The notes beneath the pieces were generated by a model, which was not told the origin of the DNA, did not search any database, and saw nothing but the letters and a program-made list of their open reading frames with translations. A DNA stretch of 64,000 bases from NCBI GenBank assembly GCA_018000995.1, contig JAGNIU010000003.1, positions 1 through 64,000 on the forward strand, given 5' to 3'. Numbering within the stretch: the first letter of the stretch is position 1; each line of letters begins with the position of its first letter. Position numbers and translations under genes: made by a program. This DNA is from Bacteroidia bacterium (GTDB taxonomy: Bacteria; Bacteroidota; Bacteroidia; B-17B0; Aurantibacillaceae). This document shows, piece by piece, positions 46,853 through 56,188 of the stretch.

Positions 46853-49288
46853 ATGAAAAATTTATTTACCTTACTTTTCTTTTTCTTTTTTTGCGGCATT
46901 GCATTTTCACAGCCTTGTAATATAGGAACGATTAATCAAATAGCTACGTTGCCTTATACTTCCGGAGCTCTTACAACCTGTGGCGCAGTAGATAATATAA
47001 CTTCAGCTAACGCGGTAACTTGTGGCAGCACACTATATTTTGGTGGTGAAGATGCTGTTCATACTTTTACCCCAACATTTAGTGGTCAACTTGAGATAGC
47101 CATTACCTCAACCGGTTCATGGTCGGGTCTTTTCTTGTATGCCGGATGCCCTATTAGTGGTGGCTCTTGTATTACCAATTCAACCAGCTCAACCGGAAGT
47201 AAAACTGTTTGTGCTAATGTTGTTGCGGGTACAGTTTATTATGTAGTGATCGATTCTTGGCCTTCTCCAACCTGCAATCCGTATTCTTTAAGTATTTCAG
47301 GATGTTCAGGAGTTCCGGCCGGAGGTACAGCAAATACTACCTCAGCTTCAGTTTGCGCATCAGGGAATACAGTCGGACTATCAGTTACCGGTTCTTCAAC
47401 AGGCGCTTGCGGTTTTACTTATCAATGGCAATCTGCTCCCGCAGCAGCAGGACCTTGGACTAACGTAGGAGGTGCAACGGCAGCAACTTATAGCCCCGGT
47501 ATTACCGGTGTAATTTGTTACCGACGTTTAACGACTTGCGCGGCCGGAACGGGAACATCAACTTCTGTTTGCCTTTCAATTGCAACATGTGCAGCGCCAA
47601 CTGGCGGTAGTGCTGCAGCAGCACCAACTGTTGCCTGTGCTGCAGGTGGTACTGTAGCTTTATCTGTTACCGGTGGCTCAACCGGTTGTGGTTATACCTA
47701 TCAATGGGAATCAGCACCCGCAGCGGCCGGACCATGGACAAACATTGCAGGAGCAACATTTTCAACTGCTGTTGGTACTGTAAATTCACCCTCTACTTGT
47801 TTCAGAAGAAGAATAATGTGTGGTGCCAGTTCTGCAACTTCAACCGCTGTTTGTGTTACACCGGCAGCAACATGCGCTTCTCAATTAGGCTCAGGAGTAG
47901 TTGCTGTGGGCGCATTGCCTTATAGCACTTCAGGTACAACTTGTGGTTCTGGAAACGACCTTACTACTGCAAATGTTTCAACAAGTGGTTGCTCCAGCAC
48001 CTCCTATTTCACAGGTGAGGATCAGGTTTTTGTATTTACACCAACTACTAACGGAAATATTACCATTAACTTAACATCTACAGGAACATGGACCGGTTTG
48101 ATGCTTTATAACACTTGTCCGCTTAGCTGCTCAGGTAGTAGCGGTTGTGTAGGTTCCTCTACTAGTTCAACAGGAAATAAATCTTTGGTAGTTTGTGTTA
48201 ACGCCGGTACAACGTATTATTTAATTTTAGATTCATTTGCTTCGCCGGCATGTAATCCCTATTCCAGTTTAACTATTTCTGCACCATCAGTAACATCTAC
48301 TACTAACGACTTTTGTAGCTCTCCTACTTCTTTAAGTTCTGGTGGTACATTTACAGGTTCAACAACAGGTATGACAGCCGACCAACCCGGAAATTTATCA
48401 GGTACGTTTTGTGGTTCAACAGAAAACAATCAATGGTTCTCTTTTGTTGCTACTGCAGCCACTCATACGTTTGGTTTTACTGGTATTGGTGGCGCAAGCT
48501 GTCCTTACGGCGTACAAGGACAAGTGTTTAATGTAGCAACAACACCAACTCCTTGTGCTTCCTGTACAAGTTTTACAAATCAATCAACTCCATGTTACAA
48601 TCCGGGTACAACTGCAAGCGGCACTTTAACGGCCACCAGCTTAACCATTGGACAAACCTATTATTTAGTTGTAGATGGTAATGCAGGTTCAGCTTGTACC
48701 TTTAGTATTAATGGATGGAGCACTCCTGTTTTACCAGTTGATTTAATTAGTTTTAATGGAATTGGTCTTGATACTAAAACTAACAAGTTAGAGTGGAGGG
48801 TAGCCATGGAATCTAATTTCGATCATTACCAAATTCAACGTTCTGTAGATGGAAAAAGTTTTAGTGATTTAGACAAAGTTTTTGCAAGCGTCTCTTCTAA
48901 CAGTGAGAAAACATATAATTATTACGATAAATCTTTCGTAGAGAACATCAACTATTACCGACTAAAAATAGTAGACAAAGATGCAACATTCAGATATAGT
49001 AATTTGGTTGCTATTAATTCGGATAAGAGCTCGAAGTTTAAGGTAAACAAAATTTTCCCTAATCCTGCTAATACAGATATTTATATGTCGGTTGATATAC
49101 CAACAGATACTGAAATTGAATATCAGATTTTAGATGTTACCGGACGCATAGTTGCGCAAAGCAAACAGGCGGTTAGCATGGGCACTACAGTATTAAGTGT
49201 TAATCTTGAAAAATTAAGCAAAGGGATTTACTACTTAAAGTTTGATTGCAATAACGAGACTAAGGTTGAGAAATTCAGTCTTCAATAA
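46853..49288 (+). CDS. PPC/Ig-like surface protein with type A T9SS sorting tail
   Basis: The protein has 811 residues: a signal peptide with a Phe-rich core (LLFFFFFCG), a PPC-like beta domain (about 30-150), two Ig-like modules (GFTYQWQSAPAAAGPWTNVG and GYTYQWESAPAAAGPWTNIA), a second PPC-like domain clearly homologous to the first (about 350-480; TGEDQVFVFTP against GGEDAVHTFTP), a third beta domain, a fibronectin-like part (LPVDLISFNGIGLDTKTNKL), and the type A tail (NKIFPNPANTDIYMSV ... GIYYLKFDCNNETKVEKFSL). The Ig-like module matches that of the 43318 gene, so the two surface proteins are partial paralogues. Many Cys residues suggest disulfide stabilisation. A surface-exposed binding role is inferred. 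Confidence 0.83.
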   Translation: MKNLFTLLFFFFFCGIAFSQPCNIGTINQIATLPYTSGALTTCGAVDNITSANAVTCGSTLYFGGEDAVHTFTPTFSGQLEIAITSTGSWSGLFLYAGCPISGGSCITNSTSSTGSKTVCANVVAGTVYYVVIDSWPSPTCNPYSLSISGCSGVPAGGTANTTSASVCASGNTVGLSVTGSSTGACGFTYQWQSAPAAAGPWTNVGGATAATYSPGITGVICYRRLTTCAAGTGTSTSVCLSIATCAAPTGGSAAAAPTVACAAGGTVALSVTGGSTGCGYTYQWESAPAAAGPWTNIAGATFSTAVGTVNSPSTCFRRRIMCGASSATSTAVCVTPAATCASQLGSGVVAVGALPYSTSGTTCGSGNDLTTANVSTSGCSSTSYFTGEDQVFVFTPTTNGNITINLTSTGTWTGLMLYNTCPLSCSGSSGCVGSSTSSTGNKSLVVCVNAGTTYYLILDSFASPACNPYSSLTISAPSVTSTTNDFCSSPTSLSSGGTFTGSTTGMTADQPGNLSGTFCGSTENNQWFSFVATAATHTFGFTGIGGASCPYGVQGQVFNVATTPTPCASCTSFTNQSTPCYNPGTTASGTLTATSLTIGQTYYLVVDGNAGSACTFSINGWSTPVLPVDLISFNGIGLDTKTNKLEWRVAMESNFDHYQIQRSVDGKSFSDLDKVFASVSSNSEKTYNYYDKSFVENINYYRLKIVDKDATFRYSNLVAINSDKSSKFKVNKIFPNPANTDIYMSVDIPTDTEIEYQILDVTGRIVAQSKQAVSMGTTVLSVNLEKLSKGIYYLKFDCNNETKVEKFSLQ

Positions 49289-49359
49289 GTTTCGTTGCTT
49301 ATCATTTTTCCGTTACCTACATTAGTGTTTTATTTTAGCAAAGCTATTTAAAAGCATTA

Positions 49360-50844
49360 ATGAACACTTCTTCATCTCCTATAAGTAAAACGGCTTTTTT
49401 AAAGTACGATCAATGCCATAAAGCATTTTTCTTTTATAAAAAGCATCCGTATTTACGAGATCCTATTTCGAAAGAAAAGCAATTTACATTTAACCGTGGA
49501 CATAGCGTAGGAAATTTAGCACAGCAATTATTTCCTGATGGTATTGATGTTTCTAAACAAGTTAAAAACAGTAAAGCTGCTTACGAACTAACTCGGCAAC
49601 TTTTAAACGAAGGTGTGAAGACAATTTACGAAGCCACTTTTGTTTTTAATGGGGTTTTGGTAATGATAGATATTCTTCACTTCGATGGTGAAAACTGGAT
49701 GGCCTATGAAGTAAAGAGTTCATTAAAAATTAGTGAGGCGTATATAAAAGATGCATGTTTACAGTATTACGTTCTAAAAAACACACTCATAAATTTTAGC
49801 GATTTATTTTTAGTGACGTTAAACAGCGCGTACATTTTTGAAAATAAAATTAATCTAAAACAACTTTTCAAAAAACGCAGCATAAAAATAAATGCAGAAG
49901 AGAACATTGATTTTTTTTCTCGCACTATTACGCAAATGAATTTGGTATTAGAACGCAATGCGATTCCGGATATTCCTATTGGGAAACAATGTTTTTCGCC
50001 GTACGAATGCGATTACTTAGGCACCTGTTGGAAAAATGCACAAGACCCAAAATCTGTTTTTAAAATCGGAAAATCAGACAGGGAACAGCTGTTTGCTCTT
50101 TATTTTTCAGGCGCAGAAACCGTTGATAAAATTGATTTGAATTCCGATTTAAAACCACACCTTAAAATTCAAGCGAATAGTATTAATACAGGCGAACCTT
50201 ATTTTGAAAAAGCCCAAATAAATAATTTCATAAAAAAAATTAAAGGCAAGTATTGTTTTTTAGATATGGAAATATGGTCGCCGGCCATTCCAAAATATAA
50301 TGGTACTAGTCCGTTTGAACAAATTCCGTTTTTGTTTTCGATTTGTTATGGGAACGCAGAAACTCCTGAGTTTAAAAAATATTTGAAACCAATTGAAACT
50401 GATTCGCGAAACCAATTTTTATTAGACCTGTTAGAAGCTACAAAAGAGTTTGATTCGGTGTTGGTGTTTGATAAAAATCTGGAAATGCAAGTGTTGGGTA
50501 AACTTGAAAATATGTTTCCTGAATACAAATCAGAAATTCAAAATTTAAGAGGGAAAATGATTGATTTAGCTGAACCGATTCAAAATTTTTATTTTTTTCA
50601 CCCAAACTTCAAAGGCAATTTTTCGTTGAAAGCTGTTTCTGAAATTTTTAATAAAGAATCTGATTATGCAACACTCGAAATCGCAAGCGGCATTGTTGCT
50701 ATGCATAAATACGAAGGATTAATGGCTGAAGAAAACGATATCATTAAAGAACAAACCAAGCAGCAATTAATAGACTATTGTAACATAGATACTTTAACTT
50801 GCCTGAAATTTTTCGAATACCTTAAAGAAAAAATTAAGGAGTAG
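49360..50844 (+). CDS. DUF2779 protein: Fe-S PD-(D/E)XK nuclease fused to DEDD-type exonuclease-like domain
   Basis: The protein has 494 residues, with no signal peptide, and is cytoplasmic. The N-terminal half has a Cas4/RecB-like nuclease core: Asp104 (MIDILHFDG), Glu117-x-Lys119 (YEVKSS) and Gln135. Four cysteines are placed as in Fe-S nucleases: Cys19 near the N terminus and Cys211, Cys217 and Cys223 (CFSPYECDYLGTC) after the core. The C-terminal half is the DUF2779 region, with D302-x-E304 (FLDMEIWSPAIPKYNG) and a late YCNIDTLT, resembling the DEDD exonuclease superfamily. A role in nucleic acid processing is inferred. Its 3' end overlaps the convergent porV gene by 11 bp. Confidence 0.8.
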   Translation: MNTSSSPISKTAFLKYDQCHKAFFFYKKHPYLRDPISKEKQFTFNRGHSVGNLAQQLFPDGIDVSKQVKNSKAAYELTRQLLNEGVKTIYEATFVFNGVLVMIDILHFDGENWMAYEVKSSLKISEAYIKDACLQYYVLKNTLINFSDLFLVTLNSAYIFENKINLKQLFKKRSIKINAEENIDFFSRTITQMNLVLERNAIPDIPIGKQCFSPYECDYLGTCWKNAQDPKSVFKIGKSDREQLFALYFSGAETVDKIDLNSDLKPHLKIQANSINTGEPYFEKAQINNFIKKIKGKYCFLDMEIWSPAIPKYNGTSPFEQIPFLFSICYGNAETPEFKKYLKPIETDSRNQFLLDLLEATKEFDSVLVFDKNLEMQVLGKLENMFPEYKSEIQNLRGKMIDLAEPIQNFYFFHPNFKGNFSLKAVSEIFNKESDYATLEIASGIVAMHKYEGLMAEENDIIKEQTKQQLIDYCNIDTLTCLKFFEYLKEKIKE

Positions 50845-52093
50845 GATTAGCAGCACCCGTAGTTTCTTTATTCTGACTCTTAAATGCGTCTAAGTCAAAA
50901 GTAAGTGTAAAGCGCAATGTGTTTTGTAACGGATTACGTAATGTTGTTGGAATTAAGTAAGCCATATCTAATCCAAAAACACTGTATCTAACACCAAGAC
51001 CGATATTAAAAAACTGGCGACCGCCTTTAGTTTTATCTTCATAAAAATAACCGGCACGTACAGCAAATTGTTTAGCATACCAGTATTCAAATCCAATAGC
51101 AATATTTACTTCTTTTAATTCTTCTTTGCCACCACCCGGCGCATCGTTAAACGAACCAAACATACCTGCAGCTACCGCGCGGTTAGGGTCTTTACCACTT
51201 TCAATAATTGGAGCGCCTGTGGCTTGATCGATAGCAATAGCATTAGAATCAGCTCCGGAAATAGTTTTTTGTCTTTGATAAACCGGTGGAGTAGGAACTA
51301 ATAATTTATTGAAATCAAGATAAACACCAAACGTATTGTAATCATCAATATCAATTTTATAACCACCACCTAAACGTAAATTAATAGGAATAAAGTTTTT
51401 TACAGTAGTGTAAGATATTTTTGTTCCAATATTCGTAATCGCTAAACCGCCGGTTACAGTTGTTTTTTTACCTTCAACTTTAAAGTTTGGCTTGGTTTTG
51501 TAAAATACGCCAACGTCAACTGCAACAGATTGACCTGCCTTTGTCGGCTGACCGTTACTAAGTGTAACACCACCTGTTAAATTTGAATTGATATAACGAA
51601 TAGCTAATCCTGCTGCAAAAGTTTGTGATAGTTTTTGTGAGTAGGCTAAATCAACTGCAAATTCGTTTGGTTTAAATTGCCCTGTTGTATTACCTTGAAT
51701 ATCGGTAAACGTAATGTTTCCTAAAGAGAAATAACGCATCGATGCGCCGAATGCACTCATCTTACTTACTTTTTTGTAGAAGCTTAAATAAGAAAGACTG
51801 ATGTCCGGAACTAACTGACGTAACCATGGTGTATAAGAAATACCAAAGCCCATGTTTTTTTCTGCGAAAGCAAGCTTTGAACAATTCCAGTGAATAGAAT
51901 TAACATCAGGTTGAGTAGCCGCACCAACTTCGCCCATACCACCTTGACGTGAATCAGGAGCAATTAAAAGAAAAGGTACAGATGTTGTAATAGGATTTAT
52001 ACCACCACTTAATTGTTGCGTACTAACTTGTCCGTTAAGCTTTAGAAACGAAGCAAAACAAACTGCAATTAAAACTAAATTTTTTATGCGCAT
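50834..52093 (-). CDS. porV: T9SS outer membrane protein PorV (LptO)
   Basis: PorV is an outer-membrane beta-barrel that shuttles T9SS cargo from the translocon to the PorU sortase. The protein has 419 residues with a signal peptide (about 1-21). It shows the family features GGINPITTSVPFLLIAPDSR, GGMGEVGAATQPDVNSIHWN, GFGISYTPWLRQLVPDISL and a C-terminal strand series (GVRYSVFGLDMAYLIPT). It lies directly downstream of porU (37-bp gap), the usual pairing. Confidence 0.93.
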   Translation of the reverse strand: MRIKNLVLIAVCFASFLKLNGQVSTQQLSGGINPITTSVPFLLIAPDSRQGGMGEVGAATQPDVNSIHWNCSKLAFAEKNMGFGISYTPWLRQLVPDISLSYLSFYKKVSKMSAFGASMRYFSLGNITFTDIQGNTTGQFKPNEFAVDLAYSQKLSQTFAAGLAIRYINSNLTGGVTLSNGQPTKAGQSVAVDVGVFYKTKPNFKVEGKKTTVTGGLAITNIGTKISYTTVKNFIPINLRLGGGYKIDIDDYNTFGVYLDFNKLLVPTPPVYQRQKTISGADSNAIAIDQATGAPIIESGKDPNRAVAAGMFGSFNDAPGGGKEELKEVNIAIGFEYWYAKQFAVRAGYFYEDKTKGGRQFFNIGLGVRYSVFGLDMAYLIPTTLRNPLQNTLRFTLTFDLDAFKSQNKETTGAANPTP

Positions 52094-52130
52094 ATTAAAA
52101 TCTGCTCACCAAAGGTGAACCTCAAAAATA

Positions 52131-55100
52131 CTAATTTAAAATCACTAATTTTTCAATTTTTTCAGCTTTTTTGCTGTCATTTCCGGTAATGCTTAACTTA
52201 TAAACATATACTCCTTTTGCTAATTTATCACCAAATTCATCTTTTCCATCCCAATCAATTCCGTCAGAGCGAAAGCCTTCATTAGTAAGCGTTTGGCTAA
52301 TTGTTTTTACTACTTTACCACTTACTGTAAATATCTGAATGTTAACTTTAAGGGTTTGACAGCATTGATTGTTTTCGAAAAAGAATTTAGTTTTAGTAGT
52401 AAACGGATTTGGATAGTTAAGCACATGGGTGAGTGCCATTTCAGCCGTTGCCGCAACTACAAAATCAGTATAAACAATAGAGGAATTATTCTGTACGTCC
52501 CACACTTTTAAACTTAATCGGTGATTACCTTCTGATAATTGATTGAAAGGATATTTTACTTTTCCTTTTTGATAGCTATTTAAATCAGCCTCGTAATAAT
52601 CATTTAATACAATGGGCTTACTAGTGTTTTCATCAAGAATGGCTGTAAGATCATGTCCAATTCCGGTACCAACTGTATTAATTCCACTCGAATCGGCTAC
52701 TTCGGCATAAAGATTCGGTTCCTCGTTAGTAGTTCCTCCTGAAACGAATTTTTTATCATTCATATACAGGCCTACTACTGGTCCGGCGTTATCAGGAGCA
52801 ATAGTTGTTGATGAGCCTCCAACATAAAAATTCTTGTTATAACCATTAGCATCAATTACACCATTGTGTGCATAATAGCTTAATTTACCAATATCGAAAT
52901 TGTAGGAAATATCCTTAGGCACTATAAACGAGAAGGTGAAATCGCCATTTTTAACTTCTACTTTACCTTTGTAAATTATATTTTTTTGAATGTTAAACTT
53001 GAAAGGAATTGTTCCTCCGAGTAAGGAACTCGGATCATTTCCTAAACAGGTTATTTGTTGTTCTTTATCAAAAACAGTAGGATAAAGGATACCATTAAAG
53101 TTGCTTAATTTATTACCAACCTTATCACCAACAAAACCTTTAACTGTTACTTTAGAAAGTGCAGTTAAGGTATCAAAAGTAGTTGGTGTAATTATTTTAT
53201 TATTTATTTGACTGGTGTAAACACGCTGCTGCGGATAAGCTAATTGAAGTGCAGGATCGCCCAACAAATGGAAATTAAGGAAGTAAAACTGAACACCCGA
53301 ATTTAACTTAGTTAAACGTACCACATCACCTAAACATGGCATTTTTCCATTAGGTAAGGTGTCAAAAATATAATCGTACAATTTTGAATTCAATACGAAG
53401 TTAGTGTTCGAAAAAGCTAGCCTTACAGTTGTCAATAATGCAATAGCAGCACCATTTGGATTTAAAAAACAAAGTTCACCGGCCGATGTTCTGTCAGGGT
53501 CATCAAAACGACTGAATTCACAAGTAGCTGTAATAAATAAGGGAAGATTGTTTTTATTATTCCAAGATTGTATTTGTGCAATTTCAATAAATCGTTCATG
53601 TCCTAAACCAACTTCGCCGCCATGTCCAGTGTAATTCATAACTAAAGTTCCTTTTTCAACACGATGGTCAATGCCTGCACTAACATCAGGATAGCGCTGT
53701 CCGCCCGGGGTAGATTGTTGTAAAAAGGCATCTGCATAAAGCTTGTCGACATTATATTCAGCATGTTTAGTTTTTACTTTTATAGCTAACTGATCTGCAT
53801 CCGACATGTGAGTTTGATTGTCTTCGTCATCAGCAATAAAAGTTACCCAATTGCGCCAATCACCAAGTGGATAAGTGGAAGAAGTAACGCAAGAGCTTTC
53901 AGTTTCTGTTAAGGAAAAATTGTAATTCTTTTTGTAATAAGCTTCAACTTTATCAAGAGCAACATTTGCTTCAGCTGTTGATCTTACAGGAAATCTTCCT
54001 ACACCAACATCCACGAGTGAGCTGCTCCAATCCTCACCTTCTGTATCACCCATCCATCCGTAAAAATCATCACATACAGTAGAAATGGTTGGGTTATGTG
54101 AATTTTCTTTCGGAAATCCGCCTACCTGCCAGCCCGGAAGCATAGATGAATTATTAGGACCATAACGGTCTTTTACTTTATAAGAGCCATCGCCATACAA
54201 CAATAAATATTTTACGTGATTACCGGTTGATAGATTTCTATTATAAAGCATTCTTGTAAAATCGCGAATAGCCACAGGATCCGGTTTTCCACTGGAGAAC
54301 TCGTTATAAATTTGATCAGAAGTAACAACTGCTGAAGTAAAGCCATCGTAGGTTTGGTGTAGTTGCGCTAATTTTTGTGCTTGTGGTAAGTATCCCGGAT
54401 AAGTTACAATAACATAATCCGCTTGAGCAACTGCATGTAAGTTTTGATTGATGACTTTAGTTACAAAACTCGCATTCAAATAATCAGAACCATTAAATAC
54501 CACATACTCCTTTAATGTGTCGCTGTTTATAGTAAAATCAAGCGTATTGGCATTAAGGTTGTATTGTTGATTAGTTACGTTAGTGATATCGCTTACATCC
54601 CACACAGATACATTAGAAAAACCATTTGTGTTTAAACTATAATTGGTAAGGTTCCCGGCTCCAATTACACGTTGATCTCTGAATTGAAATTGTGTAGAGT
54701 TAAAAACTAAATTACGGCGGCAATTAAACATTATTTTATCAAGCCAGCCAACTACTACAGGAGTTTGTTTAGTTAAACTAAAGCTTAATAATGAGGAGTT
54801 GTTACAAAGGGCTTGTGAACAGCTTTCGGAAAGCGCAACATAATCTCCTAAATAATCATTAAGATTTACGGTGCCGGTATTAAAATTAACGCTATTACCA
54901 CTATAAGAAAAATTGTAAGTGGAAGGGGAAGCACCACGCCCTGCTACTTTAACCCAAGCTAAAACAGTATCATTAACAACTAAATTCGGAATAGGATAAG
55001 TAAAAGTGTAAGAGTTTGTAAAATCGAAATATTCACCATAAAATTCACTACCCGATTTAATAAAGTTAGTTGTGTTTTGCTCATGAAAATCGTAATAATC

Positions 55101-56072
55101 ATAAGTGGAAGTTGAATGAGTTGCAACACTAGAAGAAGAAGCTCGATCTGCAATACGTTTCCCTGCGCCAAGATCGGTTGTTATATAATAATAAGAGGTA
55201 TCTGAGTAATAATTTTGTTTATTGTAGAAGTCTAAACAGGTTGCAATATGTATGGGATCATAAAACCAACGGTTTGTACCTTGCCCATAAAACAGAACAT
55301 AATCTGAATTATCAAAAACATTATCACTTTCACCAACAACTTTAATAGCATTTTCTTCCAAATCATCTATTCTATAAGCATCATTTCTCTCTGGTTGCAT
55401 ATAACCACCATTACCAAAAATCCTAATGTCTTTTGGATTTAAAGTAGTCATATCGATCCCCATGTTTTTAAGAAAATTTTTATCTAATTTATAAATACCA
55501 TTTTTTGTAATTCCTATTTTGTACCAAGTGCCCGTTGCTAAAACCGAATTGCTTTTAAATGGAGTAGAGGCTGCTTTTTTCTGGGTATTAAAATTGCCAT
55601 CTGCCGTTGTCCAGTCTACGTTATATGAAATAAGTTCTTCAATAAGATTACTACTTGTAATTCGATAGGGTCGGATTTTTGCAAAGGCAAGATAATCTCT
55701 TCCGCTTTGGGCATATTGAATTTGAATAGAAAACTCGGAGCTTAAATGATTTTTATAAAGTGAGATTAATTTTTGTGAGACTTCAGAAGACAAAACAACC
55801 GTTTGGATGTTATTTAAGGTAGCTTCCGCAATATTATTTTTGTTAATTTTTTTTGAATCTAAAAAATAAGGAGCGTTACCACTTTTTAAATCAAATTGTG
55901 CGTTTTCAAGTTGAAGTGGAAAAGCAGAATTCTCAACAAATTCTGTTTTTGAAACCGGTTTCGAAATCAACGAATTTATCGGTTCTGAGGTAAGTTCTTT
56001 TTGTTTTTGGCTTAAAAGCAACCCAAATACAGAAAATAACGTTAAAGTAAGTATTAATCTAGTGTTTTTCAT
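52131..56072 (-). CDS. porU: T9SS sortase PorU (C25 gingipain-type peptidase)
   Basis: PorU cleaves the sorting domain of T9SS cargo at the cell surface and attaches the protein to lipopolysaccharide. I start at ATG 56070-56072 (MKNTRLILTLTLFSVFGLLL, a signal peptide) because the frame upstream begins only with TTG and adds three residues. The protein has about 1313 residues. The C25 caspase-like core carries the His-Gly motif NYTGHGGEVG (His near residue 814) and the catalytic Cys in FITATCEFSRFDD (near 849). The C-terminal tail itself is a sorting-type domain (NYPNPFTTKTKFFFEN ... LAKGVYVYKLSI). It forms an operon with porV and is divergent from the porP-like/gldJ unit. Confidence 0.93.
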   Translation of the reverse strand: MKNTRLILTLTLFSVFGLLLSQKQKELTSEPINSLISKPVSKTEFVENSAFPLQLENAQFDLKSGNAPYFLDSKKINKNNIAEATLNNIQTVVLSSEVSQKLISLYKNHLSSEFSIQIQYAQSGRDYLAFAKIRPYRITSSNLIEELISYNVDWTTADGNFNTQKKAASTPFKSNSVLATGTWYKIGITKNGIYKLDKNFLKNMGIDMTTLNPKDIRIFGNGGYMQPERNDAYRIDDLEENAIKVVGESDNVFDNSDYVLFYGQGTNRWFYDPIHIATCLDFYNKQNYYSDTSYYYITTDLGAGKRIADRASSSSVATHSTSTYDYYDFHEQNTTNFIKSGSEFYGEYFDFTNSYTFTYPIPNLVVNDTVLAWVKVAGRGASPSTYNFSYSGNSVNFNTGTVNLNDYLGDYVALSESCSQALCNNSSLLSFSLTKQTPVVVGWLDKIMFNCRRNLVFNSTQFQFRDQRVIGAGNLTNYSLNTNGFSNVSVWDVSDITNVTNQQYNLNANTLDFTINSDTLKEYVVFNGSDYLNASFVTKVINQNLHAVAQADYVIVTYPGYLPQAQKLAQLHQTYDGFTSAVVTSDQIYNEFSSGKPDPVAIRDFTRMLYNRNLSTGNHVKYLLLYGDGSYKVKDRYGPNNSSMLPGWQVGGFPKENSHNPTISTVCDDFYGWMGDTEGEDWSSSLVDVGVGRFPVRSTAEANVALDKVEAYYKKNYNFSLTETESSCVTSSTYPLGDWRNWVTFIADDEDNQTHMSDADQLAIKVKTKHAEYNVDKLYADAFLQQSTPGGQRYPDVSAGIDHRVEKGTLVMNYTGHGGEVGLGHERFIEIAQIQSWNNKNNLPLFITATCEFSRFDDPDRTSAGELCFLNPNGAAIALLTTVRLAFSNTNFVLNSKLYDYIFDTLPNGKMPCLGDVVRLTKLNSGVQFYFLNFHLLGDPALQLAYPQQRVYTSQINNKIITPTTFDTLTALSKVTVKGFVGDKVGNKLSNFNGILYPTVFDKEQQITCLGNDPSSLLGGTIPFKFNIQKNIIYKGKVEVKNGDFTFSFIVPKDISYNFDIGKLSYYAHNGVIDANGYNKNFYVGGSSTTIAPDNAGPVVGLYMNDKKFVSGGTTNEEPNLYAEVADSSGINTVGTGIGHDLTAILDENTSKPIVLNDYYEADLNSYQKGKVKYPFNQLSEGNHRLSLKVWDVQNNSSIVYTDFVVAATAEMALTHVLNYPNPFTTKTKFFFENNQCCQTLKVNIQIFTVSGKVVKTISQTLTNEGFRSDGIDWDGKDEFGDKLAKGVYVYKLSITGNDSKKAEKIEKLVILN

Positions 56073-56083
56073 GTGTTTCAATA

Positions 56084-56091
56084 CAAAAATA
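56084..56091 (-). promoter_or_regulatory. Putative -7 element of porU-porV
   Basis: TATTTTTG on the minus strand is an exact TAnnTTTG match, 11 bp upstream of the porU ATG, implying a very short leader. -33 element not evident. Confidence 0.42.
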
Positions 56092-56127
56092 ACGAATCGC
56101 TACGCAAAATATTGTTTAAATAAATTT

Positions 56128-56157
56128 TTTGTTTTTAAAAATAGATTATTAAATTTG
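56128..56157 (+). promoter_or_regulatory. Promoter of the porP-like/gldJ unit
   Basis: TTTG (56128-56131) lies 18 nt before TAAATTTG (56150-56157), an exact -7 match, 31 bp upstream of the ATG at 56189. It is divergent from the porU promoter. Confidence 0.65.
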
Positions 56158-56188
56158 TATAACCTTAAGTGTGACTTGATTTCTTTCT

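Noticed and set aside
46880-46900. Polypyrimidine tract at the start of the 46853 gene as a phase-variable frame switch
   Set aside because: It encodes the hydrophobic core of the signal peptide (a Phe run) and is interrupted by C bases, so slippage in whole homopolymers is unlikely.
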